Origin: Rhizobium hidalgonense
Lineage (GTDB): Bacteria; Pseudomonadota; Alphaproteobacteria; Rhizobiales; Rhizobiaceae
Length of the DNA: 64,000 nt
Direction: 5' to 3'
Assembly: GCF_002914525.1 (NCBI RefSeq)
Contig: NZ_LODW01000116.1
Location: 211,426 to 275,425, forward strand
The notes beneath the pieces were generated by a model. The model was not told the origin of the DNA. It did no database searches and saw nothing but the letters and a program-made list of their open reading frames with translations. A program made the translations under genes and the position numbers. Positions within the stretch are counted from its first letter, which is position 1. Each line of letters starts with the position of its first letter. Of this stretch, positions 26,448-33,717 are shown in pieces.

Positions 26448-26549
26448 GGCCTTTGGAGTTTGCCGATGCTAGCTTAGCGACGGCGTCGGCGGTCAGTGAG
26501 GCTTGTCACGCCAAGATGCAGATTTGGAAACGAGGGGGTATCGGCCCGC

Positions 26550-27803
26550 GTGAAATTACTCGGTATACGTCCTCCAGGGGTTTATTGCAGGAACAGGTGC
26601 GGCCTCTTGCTGGCTCTGCTCATGCTGACGGGCTGTGGCCACCAGACCGGTGTCATGACGCCACTCGCGGCCACGGCGTCGACGCCTCCTACTGCAAAGG
26701 TCGACATGCTGGTCGCCACGACCCGCCAACCGTCCGGCGATCCGGCGACGCTTTTTAACGGTGAGCGAAGTGCCAAGCCGCATTTGACCGAGGTATCCAT
26801 CACCATACCGACCAATCGCAAGTCGGGAACGGTTCAGTGGCCCGAGCGCCTGCCGCCCAATCCGGCAACGGACTTCGCAGTCACCCGGGTGCAGCAAGTC
26901 TCGACGATCGCTGAAGGCCGGGCGTGGTTCAGGCAGCATCCGAAAGGCGGTCACGCGCTGGTCTTCATTCATGGTTTCAACAACACCTACGAGGATTCGG
27001 TCTTCCGCCTGGCGCAAATCGTCCATGACAGCGGAATGCAGGCAACGCCGGTGCTGTTTACCTGGCCATCGCGAGCCGAGGTCGTCGCCTACCAATACGA
27101 CAAGGAAAGCACGAACTATTCACGCACCGCTTTGGAGCAGGCCCTGCGCACATTGGCGGGCGACCCGAACGTCAAGGACATAACCATCCTCGCCCACTCG
27201 ATGGGAACGTGGCTGGCAATGGAATCCCTCCGCCAGATGGGGATCCGCGATGGTCACGTGAACGCGAAAATTCACAATGTCATCCTCGCCTCGCCCGATA
27301 TCGACATCGATGTCTTCGCCAAACAATATGTCGAACTGGGTGCGCCACGGCCGAAATTCACGATCTTCATGTCCCAGGACGACAAGGCGCTGGCCGTCTC
27401 GCGGTTCATCAGCGGGCGTGTCTCCCGCCTCGGAGCGATCGACCCGACGGCGGAACCCTATCGTACAAAGCTGGAGAAGGCGGGCATCACGGCGATCGAT
27501 CTGACAAAGGTCAAGGCGAAGGATAGCCTCAACCACGGCAAGTTCGCCGAGAGCCCGGAGATCGTTCAATTGATCGGCCAGCGTCTGATGACCGGGCAGC
27601 CGCTGACGGATTCAAAAGTGACCCTTGGGCAAGGGATTACCGCCGTCGTCGGAGGCACGGTGTCCACAATTGGCACTGTTGCGGCCTCTGCGGTCGCCGC
27701 GCCGGCAGTCATCGTCGAGCAGCCGTTGAACCGGAACAGGCGACCAGCCGCAGCCGCGGATCGGCTTGACGACAACCTGAAGCCCCAGCCGCTGACACAA
27801 TAG
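26550..27803 (+). CDS. Lipoprotein alpha/beta hydrolase (DUF900/COG4782 type)
   Basis: 417 residues from a GTG at 26550. A lipoprotein signal ends in LLALLMLTGCG, with the lipidated Cys near residue 31. The hydrolase part has the oxyanion-side HGFNNTYEDS, the nucleophile elbow AHSMGTW and a late block with SPDIDIDVF, all typical of DUF900 esterase-like proteins. The last 70 residues are low-complexity (Ala/Val then Arg/Pro). An earlier in-frame GTG at 26496 is possible; neither start has an ideal ribosome site. Natural substrate unknown. Its upstream region carries the shared element at 26425. Confidence 0.8.
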   Translation: MKLLGIRPPGVYCRNRCGLLLALLMLTGCGHQTGVMTPLAATASTPPTAKVDMLVATTRQPSGDPATLFNGERSAKPHLTEVSITIPTNRKSGTVQWPERLPPNPATDFAVTRVQQVSTIAEGRAWFRQHPKGGHALVFIHGFNNTYEDSVFRLAQIVHDSGMQATPVLFTWPSRAEVVAYQYDKESTNYSRTALEQALRTLAGDPNVKDITILAHSMGTWLAMESLRQMGIRDGHVNAKIHNVILASPDIDIDVFAKQYVELGAPRPKFTIFMSQDDKALAVSRFISGRVSRLGAIDPTAEPYRTKLEKAGITAIDLTKVKAKDSLNHGKFAESPEIVQLIGQRLMTGQPLTDSKVTLGQGITAVVGGTVSTIGTVAASAVAAPAVIVEQPLNRNRRPAAAADRLDDNLKPQPLTQ

Positions 27804-27895
27804 CCGAGTCTGTCGCAGCTTCGTCTTTTCGGGGAGGGCCGTATTTTACGGTAAACTACTTCCTGCCGGCCTATGGAGCGGAGGAGTTATGGGCA

Positions 27896-28315
27896 TTGTT
27901 TCACTTCGTATTCGGCAGCAGCCTCATCGCCGCCACCGTTGCTATTCAAGCAGCATCCATGTCCGCTGGTCTCAAGGTCTTTCGGCATCTGGAAGAGACC
28001 CGTCCCGAATTTCTGTCGAAACGGCCGACTACGATCACCGTGGTATGGGTCATCTATCTGATGATTCCGATCATGATCGATGTCTGCCTTTGGGCGGTAT
28101 TTTACTCGGCGATAGAGGCTCTGCCGAGCTTCGAGGACGCCATGTATTTTTCGACCGTTACATTCACCACAGTCGGTTATGGCGATATTGTCTTGGCAAA
28201 GGAATGGCGCCAGGTCGCCACTTTCGAAGCGGTCAATGGCTGGATCATATTCGGATGGGCGACCGCTCTGATGATGGCAATCATTCAGCGCCTGTACTTC
28301 CGTTCAGGCACGTGA
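27896..28315 (+). CDS. Two-helix potassium channel (Ion_trans_2)
   Basis: 139 residues from a TTG at 27896, with GGAGGAG 9 bases upstream; the nearby ATG at 27889 is in another frame. A first hydrophobic segment (about 4-25) and a second (about 50-75) are followed by the pore helix and selectivity filter TVTFTTVGYGD (about 84-94) and a last helix. The filter TVGYGD is diagnostic for K+ channels. There is no cytoplasmic RCK domain. A weak version of the shared promoter element lies 46 bp upstream. It is convergent with the Ca2+/H+ exchanger gene. Confidence 0.85.
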   Translation: MFHFVFGSSLIAATVAIQAASMSAGLKVFRHLEETRPEFLSKRPTTITVVWVIYLMIPIMIDVCLWAVFYSAIEALPSFEDAMYFSTVTFTTVGYGDIVLAKEWRQVATFEAVNGWIIFGWATALMMAIIQRLYFRSGT

Positions 28316-28326
28316 GGGATAAACCT

Positions 28327-29472
28327 TCAGGACGGCAAAGCAGGCGGCAAAAGAAACAGCGTAAGCCCGAAAATCGCATAGACGGCCAACGCCATGACGC
28401 CCATATACCAGACACCGCGACCGCCATTGGACAGGAAGGTCGCCGCCATGGTGGCGATGAGCATCATGGTGACCGCGCCGGGCCAGAATTGCAGTGACAT
28501 CGGTTCCGGCCCGATGAAATAGCTGACGATGACGAGGATCGGTGCGACGAAGAGCGCGATCTGTGCGGCACTTCCCAACGCGATGCCGACACTGAGATCG
28601 AGGCGGTTGGCGCGCGCTGCCGAAAACGCGGTTGTCATTTCCGCCGCTCCCCCGACCAGCGCCACGACAATGAAGCCGACGAACGCCGGCGTCATGCCGA
28701 GGCGGTCGGCCGCTCCCTGAACCGAGCCGACGAAGATTTCACTGATCAGCGCGACGAAAAGCGTGACGACGACAAGGATGACGACGCTGACGGTGATCGG
28801 CCAGGAACCGTGATTCTCCTCGGCATGGCTGACGCTTGCAAACAATTCGCGGTGCGTTTTCAGGGAAAACACCATTCCCATCGCATAGACGGCGATGAGC
28901 AGCACAGCCAGACCCAGGCTCAGTTTCTGCGAAACGACGGACGTTTGATCCACATCGCTGATGATCGACGGCACCATGATGGCGACAGTCGCCAGGAATA
29001 ACAGGCAGGCCTGGAAGCGCGCATTGACGCGGTTGAATTCCTGCACATGATGCTTCAGCCCTCCGAAGAGAAATGCACCTCCCAGCATGAACAGGGTGTT
29101 TGTGACGATGGCGCCGGCAAGTGATGCCTTGACCAGCAGATACTGGCCGGCCTGCAAGGCAGCCAGCGAGATCACCAGCTCGGTCAGGTTTCCCAAAGTG
29201 GCATTCAGCAAGCCTCCGACCGCATCGCCCGTCCGCGCGGAGACCGCCTCGGTTGCGCGACTTAAAAGCATCGCCAGCGGCACGATCGCACAGACCGACA
29301 TGGCAAAAAGAAGCGTATGCGCTTGAGGAGAGGTCTGCTCCAGCAGAATGACGATCGGAACGAACACGATAAGCACCAGCAGCGGCGCTTGCCGAATCTC
29401 GGTCACTGCAGCCCTGGTTATCGCAGAGATGCGCGATGGCGCGATCGCGTTCCTCTCCTCCAGGTTACGCAT
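28327..29472 (-). CDS. Calcium/proton exchanger (CaCA family, Cax/ChaA-like)
   Basis: 381 residues with about 11 membrane helices. The two alpha-repeats of the CaCA family are visible: GGLLNATLGNLTELVISL near residue 90 and VGGAAEMTTAFSAARANRLD near 280, each with the acidic residue for Ca2+ binding. Such exchangers expel Ca2+ (or Na+/K+) in exchange for protons. The ATG at 29472 follows GGAGATTGCC; a longer frame to 29520 lacks a site. A FixK-type box lies 61 bp upstream, suggesting low-oxygen induction. Confidence 0.9.
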   Translation of the reverse strand: MRNLEERNAIAPSRISAITRAAVTEIRQAPLLVLIVFVPIVILLEQTSPQAHTLLFAMSVCAIVPLAMLLSRATEAVSARTGDAVGGLLNATLGNLTELVISLAALQAGQYLLVKASLAGAIVTNTLFMLGGAFLFGGLKHHVQEFNRVNARFQACLLFLATVAIMVPSIISDVDQTSVVSQKLSLGLAVLLIAVYAMGMVFSLKTHRELFASVSHAEENHGSWPITVSVVILVVVTLFVALISEIFVGSVQGAADRLGMTPAFVGFIVVALVGGAAEMTTAFSAARANRLDLSVGIALGSAAQIALFVAPILVIVSYFIGPEPMSLQFWPGAVTMMLIATMAATFLSNGGRGVWYMGVMALAVYAIFGLTLFLLPPALPS

Positions 29473-29532
29473 GGCAATCTCCGTCTCTCCTGCCCATTTG
29501 GGCAAGCATACCGACAGCACCGCCTTCGCGCA

Positions 29533-29546
29533 TTGATCCCAGTCAA
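29533..29546. promoter_or_regulatory. FixK/FNR-type box upstream of Ca2+/H+ exchanger
   Basis: TTGATCCCAGTCAA fits the rhizobial FixK/FNR consensus TTGA(T/C)-N4-(G/A)TCAA. It is 61 bp upstream of the exchanger start; no rightward gene lies close enough to be the target. Confidence 0.55.
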
Positions 29547-29612
29547 GTGCTTGGCTTCGTGCAGGAAAGAAGAGCGTGTCGGGCTCGGTATCCCAAGGCG
29601 GCGCTTTCGATT

Positions 29613-30245
29613 TCAGCCGGCGGACCGCAGCCAGGCATTGCCTGAAGGCCTGAGTGGGATCACCATCTTCATCAGTTGAGGGAGATTGCGAGCCTTCATC
29701 TTTGCCATGACATTTGCACGATGGACTTCGACGGTGCGGGCGCTGATGCCGAGTTCAAAAGCAATCTGCTTGTTTTGAAGCCCATCGACGATCCCGGTCA
29801 GCACCTGCTGCTCGCGCTGGGTCAATTGGTGAATACGCGCCAGCACGACATCGTCCCGCTGTTCCTCCGATATCTCCGAATGCGCTATCGCTTCCTTGAT
29901 CGCGGCAATGAGGACATCTTCCTTGAAAGGTTTTTCAATGAAGTCGACGGCGCCCGCTTTCATTGCCTGAACTGCCAGTGCGATATCGCCGTCGCCGCTG
30001 ATAACGATAGCCGGTATGCCGTTGTGATGCGCCTTCAGACATTCCAGCAGTTCCAGGCCATCAATCCCTTGCATCCTGAGTTCGGTGAGCAGGCAGCATT
30101 TTCCTTCCGAAAGAGGCTGATCCAGAAACGCAGTCGCCGACGTGTGTGTACGCACCGCAAAGCCGGCGCAGACGAGCAGGAAGGTCAGAGACTTTCTGAA
30201 CTCCTCCTCATCGTCGACGATGTGTACGGTGATGTCGTTTTGCAT
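29613..30245 (-). CDS. FixJ-like response regulator with Asp-to-Glu receiver site
   Basis: 210 residues. A receiver domain (HIVDDEEEF with Asp11/Asp12, VISGDGD, and DFIEKPF with the conserved Lys) is joined to a LuxR/FixJ-type helix-turn-helix (LTQREQQVLTGIVDGLQNKQ, GISARTVEVHRANVMAKM). The phospho-acceptor position is Glu55 (LLTELRMQG; codon GAA) where FixJ has Asp (TDLRM). Glu can mimic a phosphorylated or locked state, so the protein may be independent of a kinase; no FixL-like gene is adjacent. The ATG at 30245 is preceded by GAGGG, slightly close. The shared element at 30331-30345 lies upstream. Confidence 0.87.
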   Translation of the reverse strand: MQNDITVHIVDDEEEFRKSLTFLLVCAGFAVRTHTSATAFLDQPLSEGKCCLLTELRMQGIDGLELLECLKAHHNGIPAIVISGDGDIALAVQAMKAGAVDFIEKPFKEDVLIAAIKEAIAHSEISEEQRDDVVLARIHQLTQREQQVLTGIVDGLQNKQIAFELGISARTVEVHRANVMAKMKARNLPQLMKMVIPLRPSGNAWLRSAG

Positions 30246-30330
30246 GAACCCTCGCCCGTAGCGCATTCGACCAGGGGCGGCCTGAACAAATGCCCCAGCC
30301 AAACACTAGCATTGTCAGGCTGCAAGCGCC

Positions 30331-30345
30331 TGTAGCATCACGTAA
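30331..30345 (-). promoter_or_regulatory. Shared promoter element, site B
   Basis: On the minus strand this reads TTACGTGATGCTACA, identical to the core at 51879-51893 and one base different from 26433-26447. It lies 85 bp upstream of the FixJ-like gene, in the 122-bp gap after the WH/TolB-like gene. It may be an autoregulatory site. Confidence 0.6.
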
Positions 30346-30367
30346 GCTCTTGCGATGGGGGTTGACG

Positions 30368-31315
30368 CTACTGCCGGCTCGATATCGCGTCGGCGATCTG
30401 CCGGGCGATTTCTTCCTGGACGTCGAGAAGACTTCGGTCCTGAAAGGTTCTGTCATAAGCGCCTGTCCAGGTCACCGTTCCGTTGGCGCGATCGACCAGC
30501 CGGATTTGGACATGCAGCCTGGAACCTTCAGTTCCCAGGCTTCCCTGCAGCGAAAGCTGCGGTTGGTTTGACGCCGCGATCTGCGTTTGCGGACCGGCCG
30601 ACTTGACGATGACGGACTTGTTCTTCGTCAACTGCGCGATCACCTCATCGGTTAGCCCCCGGGCAATGTCTGCATCGCCGTTCCCACGACCTGTTCCGAC
30701 CAGAGGCTCCACGAGGATTTCAGCTTTCACTTGGTCTCCCTTGGAGGAGACCGGGGCGCCGGAGGGGATGGAGGAGCCGAAAAGCCCTTCGAGCGGCCGT
30801 ATCAGAGAGAGGATCGCCATCAGGCCGAGAACAAGCGGCACGCCAATCGGCAGGAGAAGGTCCCGATAGGCAAATGACTGCTTCTGTTGTGCCGCCGGCG
30901 CCTCGTGCAACTGATTGCTCTTTGGTGCGGAACGGCTTCCTGGTGAGATGGCCGACTGATTTACGATGAAGTTCGGTACGTATCGGCCCTTGGGGATGGT
31001 GATCTGGATAGGATCGCCTCGCCCGACCACTAGATAATAGCGCTCCAGAGCCCGGCGAATACGCCCGGCCTCGATGCGAACGACCGGATCGTTTTGCGCA
31101 TCGAAGGACGCATCCCGGCCGAAAACCGCCTGGGCAATCGCGTAGGCTTTCAGGTTTGTCTCTCGTCCCGCCAGGGTTTCATCGACGATATAGGCCAGAA
31201 ACCGCCGGCTCCGGTCCGGAGCCTGAAATTCCACGCTCGATAGGATGCGATCAAGCTGCGCACGGACCCTTGCGGGTTCAGCTATCGGATCGTCTTGCCC
31301 GCCTTGCGAGCCCAT
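30368..31315 (-). CDS. Winged-helix-like/TolB-like membrane-anchored protein without TPRs
   Basis: 315 residues. The first 120 (RRFLAYIVDETLAGRETN, VFGRDASFDAQNDPVVRIEA, IRRALERYYL, IPKGRYVPNF) match the N-terminus of the protein at 50017 and look like a winged-helix-type domain. A single membrane helix follows at about 160-180, then a TolB-like domain (GLTDEVIAQL, SLQGSLGTEGSRLHVQIRL). It ends where the 50017 paralogue continues with TPRs. GGGAGG precedes the ATG. A signal-transducing DNA-binding role is possible but unproven. It is 80 bp after the binding-protein gene, in the same direction. Confidence 0.7.
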   Translation of the reverse strand: MGSQGGQDDPIAEPARVRAQLDRILSSVEFQAPDRSRRFLAYIVDETLAGRETNLKAYAIAQAVFGRDASFDAQNDPVVRIEAGRIRRALERYYLVVGRGDPIQITIPKGRYVPNFIVNQSAISPGSRSAPKSNQLHEAPAAQQKQSFAYRDLLLPIGVPLVLGLMAILSLIRPLEGLFGSSIPSGAPVSSKGDQVKAEILVEPLVGTGRGNGDADIARGLTDEVIAQLTKNKSVIVKSAGPQTQIAASNQPQLSLQGSLGTEGSRLHVQIRLVDRANGTVTWTGAYDRTFQDRSLLDVQEEIARQIADAISSRQ

Positions 31316-31395
31316 CGCGCCCTCCCGTGAATACGCCGTTTGACCTCACCGGTGCTCGATGCCGACGCTTGTGGTTTGGCAGCCTGTGCTTTGTG

Positions 31396-32322
31396 CTATT
31401 CCGGCAATGCAGTCTGGCGGAAGAAAGTCTCGATCGGCTCGTCCGGCGGGCCAAACCAGGTCGTGAAGAACGCCCGGAATTCCGGGGCGGCATAGGTCAG
31501 GCTGAGTGCCCGATCGACGCTGAGCCTGAAGTCCTCATCGCCCCTGGCCAACTCGAGCCCCAGCGGCTGGAAAGTAAAATGTCGCTTCAGGACGATGAGG
31601 TTGCCGGAATCATCGCTGCGTGCCGCAGCGTCCATCAGCAGCGACATATCGCCGAACAGCACCGCCGAACTGCCGTCACGAACGCGGTCGACGCCCTGCT
31701 GGTAGTTGTTGACCGGCACCGTCGTTGCGGCCAGCTGAAATGTCTCGATCCTGTCGGAGAGCCACCGTTCACTGGTGGTCCCGGCAATCGCCGAAAAAGT
31801 CTTGTGCTCAAGGATGGTGCGCGCTGGAGAGCCACGCCAGATCGGCCGGCTCGACGGCTGCCCGTATTCCAGGACCTCGCGCAAGGCCAGAGGCGCACTG
31901 GCTCTCAGCAGCGCGCCCGTGCCGCTCGGAAAAATCGGCAGCGAGAACGAAACCTCCTGCCTGCGGCTGATCGTCACCGGCTCAGCCGCGCAGACGAGAT
32001 CCACTACGCCGTCCTGTATGGCCCGCGGCCGGGCATCGTTGCCGAGAGGAATCCATTCTATGTTCAACTGCGAGAGTTTCAGCTCCGCCCTCACGCTGTC
32101 GGCAATCTTGTTGCAAAGCGCCACCGCATAACCGTCGGGCGCACCCTGGTCCGACTTGAACGAAAACGGCCTTGCATCAGGGTCATAACCGAGCTTCAGC
32201 GAACTGCTGCTGCGGATACGGTCCAGCGTCTGTGCGGCAGCTGGGGTAAAGGCGCCCGTCGCCAGCGCACCGATGAAGATGGAGGCGGCAATCGCTGTTA
32301 ACCGCCCTTTGCTGATTGACAT
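31396..32322 (-). CDS. Periplasmic substrate-binding protein, family 3 (amino acid type)
   Basis: 308 residues. A signal peptide ends at TPAAAQ (about residue 31). The mature part has the family 3 pattern KLGYDPDARPFSF, GYAVALCNKIAD and VDLVCAAEPVTISRRQEVSF, the segment that contacts the alpha-carboxyl and alpha-amino groups of amino-acid ligands. No permease or ATPase genes are adjacent. It is the last gene of the decarboxylase operon, 18 bp after the PotE-like gene, so it may bind a substrate such as arginine or ornithine for an unlinked transporter or act as a sensor. Confidence 0.85.
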   Translation of the reverse strand: MSISKGRLTAIAASIFIGALATGAFTPAAAQTLDRIRSSSSLKLGYDPDARPFSFKSDQGAPDGYAVALCNKIADSVRAELKLSQLNIEWIPLGNDARPRAIQDGVVDLVCAAEPVTISRRQEVSFSLPIFPSGTGALLRASAPLALREVLEYGQPSSRPIWRGSPARTILEHKTFSAIAGTTSERWLSDRIETFQLAATTVPVNNYQQGVDRVRDGSSAVLFGDMSLLMDAAARSDDSGNLIVLKRHFTFQPLGLELARGDEDFRLSVDRALSLTYAAPEFRAFFTTWFGPPDEPIETFFRQTALPE

Positions 32323-32340
32323 GGTTCTTCCTCCCCTGCG

Positions 32341-33699
32341 CTATTCTGCCGGCGCGCGGTTCGCGCCGCTTGTAAAGCGCGGCGCGATCAGGCCGTAAAT
32401 GATGAAACCGATACCCGTGACCAGCATGCCGCCAAGCACGGCGTCCTTGCCGGAGGCGTAGATTGCGAACACGCTGTAGAGCATGCCGACAAGCGCAATG
32501 ACGGCATTAAGCCGGTATTTCGCCTGCGGCACGCGCGCCGCCTTCATGATGACGAAGAGTGAGGACAGCGCGATGATGTATGGCAGCACATTGGTGACGA
32601 CCGCGAGGTTGACGAGAGCGGAAAACTGTTCGCTGAGGGTCGGCGATATCGTCATCAGCGCCAGGCCCGTCTGCACGACGCCGAGGATGATCATACCCTG
32701 AACCGGCGCGCCCATCTCGTTCACCCGTGAAAACACGGTAGGGAACATCCGCTCTTCCGCAGCCGTCCGCGCGGTTTGTGCGATAGTGAACTGCCACCCG
32801 AGCAGCGAACCCAGGCAGGCAAGCACGGCAAGCGCCATGATGATCGAACCGATCGTCGGATTGAACATCGTGGCATAGGCGAGCGCGAACGGACCAGTTG
32901 ATGCGGCGAGATCGGCATTCGGCACGATGCCTTGAATGACCGTCGTCGACAGGATGTAGATGACGGCGGCCCCAAGCGTGCCGAACATACAGGCGAGCGG
33001 CACATCTCGTTTCGGGTTCTCGACGGCATCCGAATTCTGCGCAGCCGACTCCATACCGAGGAAGGCCCAGAGGGTCAGGGAAATGCTCGATCCCATCCCC
33101 TGCCCGAGCGACAGTCCCTGCGGATTCCAGGCGGCGGCAAAGGTGCTGGAACTGAACCAGAGCCATCCGATGATCGACAGCAGTCCGACCGGCAGGATAA
33201 CGCCCCATACCGTGACCGAGCCGATGCGCCCCGTGATGCGCGGACCGCCGAAATTGGCGGCGGTCGTCAGCCAGAGAAGAATGATCAAGGCCACGCAGGT
33301 CATGATCGGCGTCGAGGTCAGCGCCGGGAAAAAACCGGCGAGATAGCCGACGGCCGAAATGCCTATCGCAACATTGCCGATGGCGAGCGACAGAAAATAC
33401 AGGAAGAACACCATGAAATAGCCGTCCTTCCCATAGGCGTCCTCGGCATAGGCGGACATGCCGCCGGGTCGCTGATTGAACAGCCCGGCTTGCGCGAATC
33501 CGTAGGCGATCGCCATCGAGCCGACGGCGGTCACGATCCAGGAGAGCAGCGAGATCGCCCCGACCTGCGCCATGTTGGCGGGCAGCATGATAATGCCCGA
33601 TCCCATCATGTTGACGGCGACGATGAAGGTGAGTTGCACCAAGTTCATCTTCTTCTTGGCGGTGGTTTCGGCCGCGAGATGCATAGTATTGTCGGTCAT
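32341..33699 (-). CDS. APC family antiporter, PotE-like (putrescine/ornithine type)
   Basis: 452 residues with 12 predicted membrane helices. The N-terminal VNMMGSGIIMLPANMAQVG is the APC substrate-binding loop of PotE/CadB-type exchangers, and LWAFLGMESAAQNSDAVEN (helix 6) carries the GMES motif. Such proteins exchange a basic amino acid for the matching decarboxylation product. The position 18 bp after a large PLP decarboxylase gene supports an ornithine/putrescine or related exchange. Together the pair consumes cytoplasmic protons. Confidence 0.88.
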   Translation of the reverse strand: MTDNTMHLAAETTAKKKMNLVQLTFIVAVNMMGSGIIMLPANMAQVGAISLLSWIVTAVGSMAIAYGFAQAGLFNQRPGGMSAYAEDAYGKDGYFMVFFLYFLSLAIGNVAIGISAVGYLAGFFPALTSTPIMTCVALIILLWLTTAANFGGPRITGRIGSVTVWGVILPVGLLSIIGWLWFSSSTFAAAWNPQGLSLGQGMGSSISLTLWAFLGMESAAQNSDAVENPKRDVPLACMFGTLGAAVIYILSTTVIQGIVPNADLAASTGPFALAYATMFNPTIGSIIMALAVLACLGSLLGWQFTIAQTARTAAEERMFPTVFSRVNEMGAPVQGMIILGVVQTGLALMTISPTLSEQFSALVNLAVVTNVLPYIIALSSLFVIMKAARVPQAKYRLNAVIALVGMLYSVFAIYASGKDAVLGGMLVTGIGFIIYGLIAPRFTSGANRAPAE

Positions 33700-33717
33700 G
33701 ATGAGATCCTCCGTCCC

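Noticed and set aside
27889..28497. 202-codon frame starting at the ATG nearest the GGAGGAG site
   Set aside because: Its product has no membrane helices and runs into the convergent exchanger gene; the overlapping TTG frame encodes a clear K+ channel with TVGYGD.
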